This document shows positions 1 through 7,317 of a DNA stretch of 64,000 nucleotides, in pieces. Positions within the stretch are counted from its first letter, which is position 1. Each line of letters starts with the position of its first letter. The notes below the pieces were generated by a model, which saw only the letters and a program-made list of their open reading frames with translations, did no database searches and had not been told where the DNA came from. The stretch spans positions 372,001-436,000 of the forward strand of contig NZ_JAPIVS010000005.1 of the NCBI RefSeq assembly GCF_026239695.1. Direction: 5' to 3'. Made by a program: the position numbers and the translations under genes. The stretch comes from Pedobacter sp. MC2016-15 (GTDB lineage: Bacteria; Bacteroidota; Bacteroidia; Sphingobacteriales; Sphingobacteriaceae).

Positions 1-177
1 ACGGGTACCGACCTGATGGGGGCAACGTTCTCTGATACTGATCTCCGGATGGCGAACTTTACAGGCGCTCAGAATTACCATATCGATCCCTCAGGAAATA
101 AGATCAAGGGTGCGATTTTTCAGCTTCCGGCAGCGATTTCCTTCCTCGATAGTCTCGGCATTACCATCGTGGATTAA
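1..177 (+). CDS. Pentapeptide-repeat protein, C-terminal end (partial)
   Basis: Frame 1 is open from the left edge to a TAA at 175-177 and gives 58 residues. They contain pentapeptide-like steps (GTDLMGATFSDTDLRMANF) followed by a tail reading NYHIDPSGNKIKGAIF and then LPAAISFLDSLGI. Pentapeptide repeats form a right-handed beta-helix, and this type of tail (N-Y-x-I-D-P, then a leucine-rich helix) is common in Qnr-like family members. The start lies outside the window, so length and role cannot be judged. It is probably unrelated to the pectin genes that follow. Confidence 0.75.
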   Translation, partial: TGTDLMGATFSDTDLRMANFTGAQNYHIDPSGNKIKGAIFQLPAAISFLDSLGITIVD

Positions 178-211
178 GCGCAAATATCAATCTTTACCGA
201 TTGTCCGTACT

Positions 212-233
212 TTTATGAAAACGTTTTCATAAA
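212..233. promoter_or_regulatory. Perfect 22-bp palindrome, LacI-family operator upstream of lacI1
   Basis: The core ATGAAAACGTTTTCAT (215-230) is a perfect palindrome and the symmetry extends three more base pairs on each side. A central CG flanked by A and T runs is typical of LacI-family operators. It ends 12 bp before the first ATG of the adjacent LacI-type gene, which fits autorepression of the lacI1-kduI-kduD-DUF4861 unit. Its half-site differs from the motif found at 5363, 7158 and 15443. Confidence 0.7.
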
Positions 234-245
234 TTCGTTGAGTTC

Positions 246-1283
246 ATGATTCAGCAGTTTATGAAGGATAGTCAACAGCACAATACCATTCTTGATCTCG
301 CAGCAGCGCTGAACTTATCGCCTGCTACGGTATCCAGGGCGCTCAATAATACCTCTTACGTAAAGAAGGAGACCAAAGAGCGCGTGCTGGAAATGGCGCT
401 GAAGCTGGGCTACCGCAAAAATAAAATGGCTGCAGGACTCAGGAACAACAAGACCAACACCATCGGACTGATCCTGCCCAAAATTTCCATGTATTTTCAT
501 GCAGAGGTAGTTACGGTTGTGCAGAATCTTTTGCACGCAAAAGGCTATAACCTCATCATCGGGCAGTCGAACGACGATCCTGGTATGGAAAAGGAACTTG
601 CAGAAACATTTTTCTCCTCAAGGGTAGATGCGATCATTGTGTCCTGCACCCTGGAAACCGAAGATTTCAGTCCTTTCGATATCTTCTCTACACACCAGAT
701 ACCCATTCTTTTCTACGACCGTGTACCGCCCGAAACATACCGGGCAAGAGTGATCAAGGGCGATGATTTTAACGGCGGTTTCCTTGCCGGCAAACATTTG
801 GTGGAAGCTGGTTGTAAACATATAGGAATGATCAACGGGCCAATGACATCGAACATCTACGAGGCGCGCGCCGCTGGTTTTATCGCCGCCTTGCGGATGC
901 TCCAGGGCAAAGAAGAGCCGAAACTGTTTTTTCAGCAGCAGCTGCAAGCTGAGGAAACACGGGAGGCGCTGAAAAAGATGTTTAAAGGAAAAAGTAAACC
1001 CGACGGACTGTTTGTAACGAGCGACAGAAATGCGGTGACGGTGCTGCAATATGCAAAAGAAAATGGGATCAAAATCCCTCAGGAGCTACGCCTGGTCGGT
1101 TATTCCAACGATCCTGTCACTGCTGTCGTCAGTCCCTCCATCACTACAATAGATCAGTATCCTGCTCTGTTTGGCGAGAAACTCGTGGCAACATTGATGG
1201 AAATGATAGAAAGTCCTCCGACAGATGAGTATCAACCTGCTGTAATTACTCCCGTCAGTTTGATAGAAAGGGAGTCAGCCTAA
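246..1283 (+). CDS. LacI-family transcriptional regulator 1
   Basis: A 345-residue protein, the normal LacI length. The N-terminal helix-turn-helix (residues about 15-40) includes the recognition segment LSPATVSRALNN, followed by the hinge and a periplasmic-binding-protein-like sensor domain that opens at TIGLILP near residue 72. The first ATG is at 246; a second in-frame ATG at 261 (MKDSQQHN) is equally possible. It lies directly upstream of kduI on the same strand (35-bp gap), so it probably controls and is co-transcribed with the uronate genes. The palindrome at 212-233 suggests autoregulation. The ligand is unknown; an intermediate such as KDG is a guess from context. Confidence 0.9.
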   Translation: MIQQFMKDSQQHNTILDLAAALNLSPATVSRALNNTSYVKKETKERVLEMALKLGYRKNKMAAGLRNNKTNTIGLILPKISMYFHAEVVTVVQNLLHAKGYNLIIGQSNDDPGMEKELAETFFSSRVDAIIVSCTLETEDFSPFDIFSTHQIPILFYDRVPPETYRARVIKGDDFNGGFLAGKHLVEAGCKHIGMINGPMTSNIYEARAAGFIAALRMLQGKEEPKLFFQQQLQAEETREALKKMFKGKSKPDGLFVTSDRNAVTVLQYAKENGIKIPQELRLVGYSNDPVTAVVSPSITTIDQYPALFGEKLVATLMEMIESPPTDEYQPAVITPVSLIERESA

Positions 1284-1318
1284 ATAAATCAATTAAATAA
1301 GCACATACAAACATTATT

Positions 1319-2161
1319 ATGGAAAATCGTTTTGAAAGTCGTTATGCAGTAAGTCCTGTTGAAGCCAAAGGAATGGATACCGCTACATTGCGCAATAATT
1401 TCTTAATCAGCTCAATATTTGAGGCAGATCAGGTCAATCTTACCCTGTCTCATTTCGACCGCTATATCGTTGGAGGAGCAATGCCGGTGAATGGTAAACT
1501 GGGACTGCCCAATCCGGACGACCTGAAAGCGCCATATTTCCTGCACCGCCGCGAGCTGGGGATCATCAACGTTGGTGGTGATGCGATCGTTACTGCGGAT
1601 GGAGAAGAGTATAAACTGGCTTACAAAGAGGCTTTATATATCGGAAAGGAAACCGCAGACGTGCAGTTTGCCTCGGCCGATCCCTCAAAACCTGCAAAGC
1701 TGTATATCAATTCCGCACCTGCACATCATAAATTCCCTACAAAGAAAGTGACTAAAGCAGAGGCTGATATCGTTGAGTTGGGCTCGCTGGAAACTGCTAA
1801 CCACCGCATCATCAATAAGTTGATCGTTAACAGTGTGATCGAAACCTGCCAGCTGCAAATGGGGATGACGGAATTAAAAGCGGGGAGTGTCTGGAATACG
1901 ATGCCGGCACATACGCACGACAGAAGGATGGAAGCTTATTTCTATTTCGAAGTGCCTGAAAAACAAAGCATCTGCCACTTTATGGGACAACCGCAGGAGA
2001 GCAGACATATCTGGATGCAGAATGAAGAAGCTGTAATCTCGCCAAACTGGTCGATACACTCGGGAGCAGGAACCAGCAACTACACCTTCATCTGGGGTAT
2101 GGCGGGCGAAAACCTGGATTACGGAGATATGGACCACTGTGCAATAAACGATTTAAAATAA
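1319..2161 (+). CDS. kduI: 5-dehydro-4-deoxy-D-glucuronate isomerase KduI
   Basis: A 280-residue cupin isomerase that converts 5-keto-4-deoxyuronate, formed spontaneously from unsaturated galacturonate, to 2,5-diketo-3-deoxygluconate in the cytoplasm. The zinc ligands expected for KduI are visible as HTH at residues 198-200, E205 and H247. The start MENRFESRYA and the total length agree with the family. It is followed 5 bp later by kduD, the enzyme for the next step. Its presence means the locus handles unsaturated uronates, which are released by lyases plus GH105-type hydrolases. Confidence 0.95.
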   Translation: MENRFESRYAVSPVEAKGMDTATLRNNFLISSIFEADQVNLTLSHFDRYIVGGAMPVNGKLGLPNPDDLKAPYFLHRRELGIINVGGDAIVTADGEEYKLAYKEALYIGKETADVQFASADPSKPAKLYINSAPAHHKFPTKKVTKAEADIVELGSLETANHRIINKLIVNSVIETCQLQMGMTELKAGSVWNTMPAHTHDRRMEAYFYFEVPEKQSICHFMGQPQESRHIWMQNEEAVISPNWSIHSGAGTSNYTFIWGMAGENLDYGDMDHCAINDLK

Positions 2162-2166
2162 GAACG

Positions 2167-2937
2167 ATGTCAGTATTAGATACATTTAATTTACAGGGAA
2201 AAACAGCACTGGTTACAGGCTGTAAAAGAGGAATGGGTAAAGAGATGGCCATTGCACTGGCAGAAGCGGGTGCAGACATCATCGGTGTTTCTGCCAGCCT
2301 GGAGCTGGAAAACTCTGAAGTGGAACAGGCTGTAACTGCGCTGGGCAGAAAATTCACTGCCTATCAGTGTGATCTGGGTAATCGCGAAGCGCTGTATGTT
2401 TTCATCGAAAAGGTAAAGACAGCCCATCCGGTGATCGATATCCTGGTAAACAATGCCGGTACTATCCTGCGTCAGCCTGCGGCAGAACATACCGATGCGT
2501 ACTGGGATGAAGTGATCAATGTGAACCAAACCGCACCATTTATCCTGACGCGGGAGATAGGCAAGGGAATGATTGCTGCCGGAGGCGGAAAGATCATTTT
2601 TACAGCTTCCCTGCTTTCTTTTCAGGGAGGAATCAACGTTCCAGGATATGCCGCAAGTAAAGGTGCGATCGCATCCCTGACCAAGGCTTTTGCCAACGAA
2701 TGGGCATCCAAAGGCATCAATGTCAACGCTATTGTACCGGGATACATCTCTACCGACAATACTACTGCGCTGAGAGCCGATGAAAACCGTAGCCGCTCTA
2801 TACTGGAGCGTATCCCTGCAGGACGCTGGGGAGAACCTGAGGACTTCAAAGGACCTGTATTGTTCCTGAGTTCAAAAGCTTCGGATTATATTCATGGCAC
2901 ATTACTCACCGTTGATGGTGGGTGGATGGGCCGCTAA
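2167..2937 (+). CDS. kduD: 2-dehydro-3-deoxy-D-gluconate 5-dehydrogenase KduD (SDR family)
   Basis: A 256-residue classical short-chain dehydrogenase/reductase that reduces 2,5-diketo-3-deoxygluconate to KDG with NAD(P)H. The nucleotide-binding motif TGCKRGMG is at residues 17-24, NNAG near 95-98, and the catalytic triad S148, Y161 and K165 has normal spacing. It sits between kduI and the DUF4861 gene, which begins a few bases after its stop. The product KDG feeds kdgK further along the locus. Confidence 0.94.
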   Translation: MSVLDTFNLQGKTALVTGCKRGMGKEMAIALAEAGADIIGVSASLELENSEVEQAVTALGRKFTAYQCDLGNREALYVFIEKVKTAHPVIDILVNNAGTILRQPAAEHTDAYWDEVINVNQTAPFILTREIGKGMIAAGGGKIIFTASLLSFQGGINVPGYAASKGAIASLTKAFANEWASKGINVNAIVPGYISTDNTTALRADENRSRSILERIPAGRWGEPEDFKGPVLFLSSKASDYIHGTLLTVDGGWMGR

Positions 2938-2941
2938 AAAA

Positions 2942-4225
2942 ATGCTGATGAAGGGATTTCAAAAAGGAGTGTTCATGCTGTTGCTCGGATGTGGCAGTAT
3001 GAACGCAAGCGCCCAGCAGATCATCATTCAGTTGAAAAACCAGCTGCCTGTAGCGCGCAAAAATGAGCTGATTGAACTCGATCGTTCCTTTCTGGAAAAG
3101 AGACTGGGCAAGCTTTCAGAAGATGTACCGCTGGAGATTATAGGACGTAAAGCCCCTGGTGCGGTTCAGTTTGACGATCTTGACGGTGATGGCAAATGGG
3201 AAAAAGCTGTGCTGCTTTGTGATTTCAAAGCCCGGGAAACAGTAAAACTGAAACTCGCCCTAACCGGCGATATCGTTGTTTCCGCTGGGGTGCTGGCCCA
3301 TGTACGGCAGCGTCGTAAGCGCTATGATGACTCGTTCGGAAAAGACTTGCTGGCGGATACCGTCCCGGCAGGTCAGCCAAATACTGATTTTACGAAGGTC
3401 AAACTTCCGCCATTCCTTACCGAAGGGCCAGGCTGGGAGAATGATAAAGTGGGCTTCAGGATCTACATGGATGTCAGGAACATCAAGGATATATGGGGTA
3501 AAACCACGTCCGCAATGATGATGGACACGGTAGGAGTAGACCCCAGCAATGTCTATCACCACCTGGCACCCTGGGGAATGGATATCCTTGCCGTAGGCAA
3601 ATCACTGGGGGCGGGTTCGCTGGCTCTCAGCGTACCAGTTGCCGGGAAAGCCGATACCCTGGTCAGATTAGGAGGGATTCATATGGGTAAGATCATTTAC
3701 AGGAGAATTGCGGATGGCCCGGTACGTGCGGTTTTTCAGATGCAATATCCTGCCTGGAATGTCCTTGGAAATGGAAAACTGACAAGTCTCACCGAGCAGA
3801 TCAGCATCTGGGGCGGGCAGTACTTTTACGAGAGTAAAGTATCCCTGAAAAATGCGCCTCCAGGTGCCCGACTGGTGACTGGCATTGTGAACCTGAAAAG
3901 CAAAAAGGCAGTACGTGATAGCATCAGCAACCCCTCCGTCCTTTATACTTTTGACCAGCAGAGTGAAAACAATGACAATCTGGGAATGGCAGTGATGTTG
4001 AAAAAAACGGACCTGATCGCATTCGGGCAAGCGCCAAATGCTGGAAGTGATATTCTGAATACTTACACCGTGAAAATGAAATTACCTGCCGCAAAGCAAA
4101 GTGTCTCCTTCCGTTATTATGCGGCCTGGGAACATTCTGATCCGGCTTTTTCTGCTGAAGGAGGGTTTAAGAAATTTCTCGGCAATCAGGCGAAGGCATA
4201 CAACAGCCCGATCCTGATCAAATAA
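2942..4225 (+). CDS. DUF4861-family secreted protein
   Basis: A 427-residue protein when started at the ATG at 2942 (2948 is also possible). The frame stays open back to 2894 inside kduD, but only the later starts leave a clean signal sequence: MKGFQKGVFMLLLGCG and then ASAQ. This can be read as a type I signal peptide cleaved after ASA, or as a lipobox LLGC. The mature part matches what I know of the DUF4861 family, which recurs beside kduI/kduD in Bacteroidetes pectin loci. No catalytic motif is obvious to me. An envelope role in processing or sensing (unsaturated) uronides is an inference from context only. It ends at a shared terminator with the convergent lacI2. Confidence 0.75.
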   Translation: MLMKGFQKGVFMLLLGCGSMNASAQQIIIQLKNQLPVARKNELIELDRSFLEKRLGKLSEDVPLEIIGRKAPGAVQFDDLDGDGKWEKAVLLCDFKARETVKLKLALTGDIVVSAGVLAHVRQRRKRYDDSFGKDLLADTVPAGQPNTDFTKVKLPPFLTEGPGWENDKVGFRIYMDVRNIKDIWGKTTSAMMMDTVGVDPSNVYHHLAPWGMDILAVGKSLGAGSLALSVPVAGKADTLVRLGGIHMGKIIYRRIADGPVRAVFQMQYPAWNVLGNGKLTSLTEQISIWGGQYFYESKVSLKNAPPGARLVTGIVNLKSKKAVRDSISNPSVLYTFDQQSENNDNLGMAVMLKKTDLIAFGQAPNAGSDILNTYTVKMKLPAAKQSVSFRYYAAWEHSDPAFSAEGGFKKFLGNQAKAYNSPILIK

Positions 4226-4227
4226 AA

Positions 4228-4258
4228 ATATGATCTGCTTTTCAGAAGCAGGTCATAT
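4228..4258. terminator. Bidirectional terminator between DUF4861 and lacI2
   Basis: A 13-bp stem (4228-4240 with 4246-4258, one G-T pair) and a 5-nt loop lie in the 32-bp gap between two convergent genes. The right arm reaches into the lacI2 stop codon. The flanking A and T runs would serve either direction. Confidence 0.7.
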
Positions 4259-5268
4259 TACCTGATATATAACCTGGTATGCAGGATTTCCCTGTCGAAC
4301 TCTGTGACAGGAAACTTGGCTTCGATCAGTTCCAGCAGCTTTTCTGTCGCCAACTGCCCCATGTCAAAAGCGGGCTGAAATACCGATGTAATAGGAGGGT
4401 TGAACAGATCCAGCACATCCGAATTACTGAATCCGGCAATAGCGATCATGGTAGGGTTCAGCATATTCAGCTTTTTCAGGACATGCATGCAGCCCATCGT
4501 CAGACGGTCTCCGGCGACGAAGATGGCATCAGGTTTATCCTGAAGACTCAGCAATTCCTTTACGGCAGTTTCTACCTCATCCTGTATCATTCCGCCATGC
4601 GGACAATTCTTAATGTGTTCAGGATTAATGGATAATCCATTTTCATGTAAAGCTTGTGTATATCCTGTTAAGCGCTCGATGCTGATGGAAAGATGTCCTG
4701 AGCTGGAGATATGTGCGATCTTTTTAAACCCGGACTGGATCAGATGATTAGTCGCTTCGTATGCCCCTTGTGCGTTATCGGCAATGACTTTGTAGGTATT
4801 GATGCGTTCCGGTACCCGGTCGAAAAACACAATGGGCAGACCGCGCTCATGTAGTTGTTCCAGGTGGCTTACATCATTTGTTTCCGCAGAAAGGGAGATC
4901 AGCAAGCCGTCTACCGAGCGGGATGCCAGGTGCTGAACATTGGTTCGCTCTCGTTCAACAGATTCATGGGTTTGGGTGATGATCACCGTATAACCGCGGC
5001 TGTTTGCTATAGACTCTATTCCATTGATGGCCTGTGAAAAATAGTGGTTTGCCACCTCACTGACCACAATACCGATAGATTTGCTCCTCCGTTCCTTTAA
5101 GCTTAAAGCATTGGGATTGGGGCGGTAATTAACCTGCTGCGCATAGTCCATCACCAGCTTTTTGGTACCTGCACTGATTTCGTAACTATCTCGCAAGGCC
5201 CTTGAAACGGTAGAAGTGGACAGGTTCAGGGCCCGGGCAATATCTTTTATGGTAGAGCTCTCAAACAT
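4258..5268 (-). CDS. LacI-family transcriptional regulator 2
   Basis: A 336-residue LacI-type repressor. The frame is open upstream to 5466, but the extra 66 residues are basic and lack family character. The Met at 5268 (MFESSTIKDIARAL) places the helix-turn-helix at the usual N-terminal position, with recognition segment LSTSTVSRALRD, followed by the sensor domain beginning SIGIVVS. It is divergent from the GH43 gene, with a 191-bp control region between them that carries a site also found before susC and, less exactly, before uxaB. I infer that it is the regulator of the degradation and uronate part of the locus. The ligand is unknown. Confidence 0.88.
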   Translation of the reverse strand: MFESSTIKDIARALNLSTSTVSRALRDSYEISAGTKKLVMDYAQQVNYRPNPNALSLKERRSKSIGIVVSEVANHYFSQAINGIESIANSRGYTVIITQTHESVERERTNVQHLASRSVDGLLISLSAETNDVSHLEQLHERGLPIVFFDRVPERINTYKVIADNAQGAYEATNHLIQSGFKKIAHISSSGHLSISIERLTGYTQALHENGLSINPEHIKNCPHGGMIQDEVETAVKELLSLQDKPDAIFVAGDRLTMGCMHVLKKLNMLNPTMIAIAGFSNSDVLDLFNPPITSVFQPAFDMGQLATEKLLELIEAKFPVTEFDREILHTRLYIR

Positions 5269-5362
5269 TTGGTTAAACTGGGTCGACTTTTGGTCGGTAA
5301 TAGGGTTGGACTTTACAAGTTTAATGAAATAATTTGAATTTTGATGAAACTCAAAATGTTTT

Positions 5363-5375
5363 CGGCAACGTTTGC
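5363..5375 (+). promoter_or_regulatory. Putative LacI2 operator in the lacI2/GH43 divergent region
   Basis: CGGCAACGTTTGC with a central CG. The same 13-mer, with one mismatch, appears at 7158-7170 (reverse orientation) and 7169-7181, and a 10/13 match lies at 15443-15455. It sits 95 bp upstream of lacI2 and 85 bp upstream of GH43, where it could control both. Functional assignment is inference. Confidence 0.55.
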
Positions 5376-5459
5376 GTAAATTAATACGGCTCCTGAAAAT
5401 CTTTCTGCCAAAAAACTGCTTAGAATTGCAGCAGACACTCCAAAAACCAAATAATCTGT

Positions 5460-7148
5460 ATGACAATGCATCGCTCGTTCCCTTACGTTAGCAGGAAATT
5501 CCTGTTCCAGCTCTCTCTTCCGACGCTATTTTTCAGTACCACCCTCGCCCAGCAAAAGCCGCTGCAGCAGCAGTCTTCCTCTAACACAATTTCAAAAGTT
5601 TGGGTATCAGACCTGGGTAATGGCAAATTCAAAAACCCTGTACTCAATGCAGATTATTCCGATCCTGACGCCATTCGCGTAGGTGACGATTACTATATGA
5701 TATCCTCCAGTTTTGATGGAATCCCTGGTTTACCGATCCTGCATTCCAAAGATCTGGTGAACTGGACAATTCTTTCGCATGCCTTAACACGGCAGCCACC
5801 GTTTGAGCATTTTTCGAAAACACAGCATGGTAATGGTGTTTGGGCACCAGCCATCCGTTACCATAACGGCGAATATTATATCTATTACCCGGATCCTGAT
5901 TTCGGAATTTACCTGATTAAAGCTACAGACCCTGCGGGGAAATGGTCTAAACCACTGCTGGTTGCTCCGGGAAAAGGTCTGATTGATCCATGTCCGCTTT
6001 GGGATACAGATGGCCGCGTCTATCTCGCACATGCCTATGCGGGCAGTCGCGCAGGGATAAAAAGCGTGATTACGATTAAGGAACTGAATAAAGCGGGCGA
6101 TAAAGTGCTCGATCAGGGGGTAATCGTATATGACGGTCATGAAAGTGATCCTACACTCGAAGGACCAAAATTTTATAAAAGAAACGGATTCTACTACCTC
6201 TTTGCTCCGGCAGGTGGGGTCGCAACAGGCTGGCAGATCGTGCTGCGCTCGAAGAACCTGTACGGGCCTTATGAAAGGAAAATCGTAATGGCACAGGGTA
6301 AATCCGATACCAATGGTCCGCATCAGGGCGCATGGGTAGATACCAAAACCGGAGAAGACTGGTTCCTGCATTTCCAGGATAAATATGCCTATGGCAGGGT
6401 GGTACATCTGCAACCGATGAAGTGGGTTAACGACTGGCCGGTTATCGGAACAGATGCCGACGGAGATGGTACCGGAGAGCCGGTTGCTGTCTATAAAAAG
6501 CCGAATGTGGGCAAGGTTTATCCGGTAGCGACACCTGCAGAAAGCGATGAGTTCAATACCGTAAAACTGGGACTGCAATGGCAGTGGCAGGCAAATCCTG
6601 AAGGTACCTGGTCATTCATGAACAGTGCCGCAGGAACGCTCAGGCTCTACACGATGAAGGTACCGGATTCAGCGAAAAACTACTGGGATGTACCCAATAT
6701 CCTGTTGCAGAAAACACCGGCCGATGAATTTATGGCCACCACAAAAATCAAGTTTAGTCCTAATCCGAAACTCGAGAATGAGAAAGCAGGATTGATTGTT
6801 ATGGGCCAGAGTTATGCCGGTATTGCCTTCAAAAGCAGCAGCAAAGGTTTGTCGCTCGTCTACCTCTTATGCAAAAATGCAAAACAGGGAAAATCTGAAA
6901 CAGAAAAAGAACTGCTTGATATCAAACAGAAAGAAGTTTATTTCAGAGTTAAAGTTCAGAAGGGCGAAATCTGCCAGTTCAGCTATAGTCTGGACGGCCA
7001 AAAATTTACTGATGCCGGAGCGCCTTTCCAGGCTGAGGCCGGTCTCTGGATCGGTGCTAAACTCGGGCTCTTTGCTACCAGGATTACACAAATCAACGAT
7101 AGCGGATACGCCGATGTGGATTGGTTCAGGGTAGAACCGCTGCAGTAA
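5460..7148 (+). CDS. Glycoside hydrolase family 43 enzyme with C-terminal beta-sandwich
   Basis: A 562-residue secreted enzyme with a signal peptide ending in TTLAQ near residue 31. The five-bladed beta-propeller of GH43 is recognisable by its three acidic residues: base D68 in DYSDPDAI, pKa modulator D176 in LIDPCPLWD, and acid E234 in PTLEGPKF. Residues about 360-560 (from SDEFNTVKLGLQWQWQ) form the concanavalin-like C-terminal domain typical of GH43 xylosidases and arabinofuranosidases. Next to a GH28/GH105 system it probably trims arabinose or xylose side chains of pectin; substrate cannot be read from sequence. Start at 5460 or 5466. Confidence 0.88.
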   Translation: MTMHRSFPYVSRKFLFQLSLPTLFFSTTLAQQKPLQQQSSSNTISKVWVSDLGNGKFKNPVLNADYSDPDAIRVGDDYYMISSSFDGIPGLPILHSKDLVNWTILSHALTRQPPFEHFSKTQHGNGVWAPAIRYHNGEYYIYYPDPDFGIYLIKATDPAGKWSKPLLVAPGKGLIDPCPLWDTDGRVYLAHAYAGSRAGIKSVITIKELNKAGDKVLDQGVIVYDGHESDPTLEGPKFYKRNGFYYLFAPAGGVATGWQIVLRSKNLYGPYERKIVMAQGKSDTNGPHQGAWVDTKTGEDWFLHFQDKYAYGRVVHLQPMKWVNDWPVIGTDADGDGTGEPVAVYKKPNVGKVYPVATPAESDEFNTVKLGLQWQWQANPEGTWSFMNSAAGTLRLYTMKVPDSAKNYWDVPNILLQKTPADEFMATTKIKFSPNPKLENEKAGLIVMGQSYAGIAFKSSSKGLSLVYLLCKNAKQGKSETEKELLDIKQKEVYFRVKVQKGEICQFSYSLDGQKFTDAGAPFQAEAGLWIGAKLGLFATRITQINDSGYADVDWFRVEPLQ

Positions 7149-7157
7149 AACGTTTAT

Positions 7158-7181
7158 GCAAGCGTTGCCGGGAACGTTTGC
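7158..7181. promoter_or_regulatory. Back-to-back LacI-type operators upstream of susC
   Basis: Two 13-mers of the CGGSAACGYTTGC type overlap by two bases: one on the minus strand (7158-7170) and one on the plus strand (7169-7181). Together they form a 24-bp imperfect palindrome. A third A/T-rich CG-centred octamer (AAACGTTT, 7148-7155) overlaps the GH43 stop region. The element lies about 137 bp upstream of the chosen susC start, a plausible repressor site for the susC-led transcript. Confidence 0.55.
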
Positions 7182-7317
7182 ACATTTATTTTCCCCCGGT
7201 TTACAGAGATTAAACTTTAAAACTTTGTAGACTTGCCTAATACAGGTAATGATAAATTCTTTGTCCCGAAAGAAACACAGGATTTATCATTCACCAATGC
7301 ATTCTAACCAAATCCGT

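Noticed and set aside
5269..5466. N-terminal extension of the second LacI regulator (66 residues)
   Set aside because: It covers the divergent promoter region including a putative operator and would displace the helix-turn-helix from the N-terminus; the Met at 5268 is preferred.
5784..6578. Long minus-strand open frame (264 residues) inside the GH43 gene
   Set aside because: It lies wholly antisense to a well-supported gene and shows no domain motif or signal peptide; a shadow frame.
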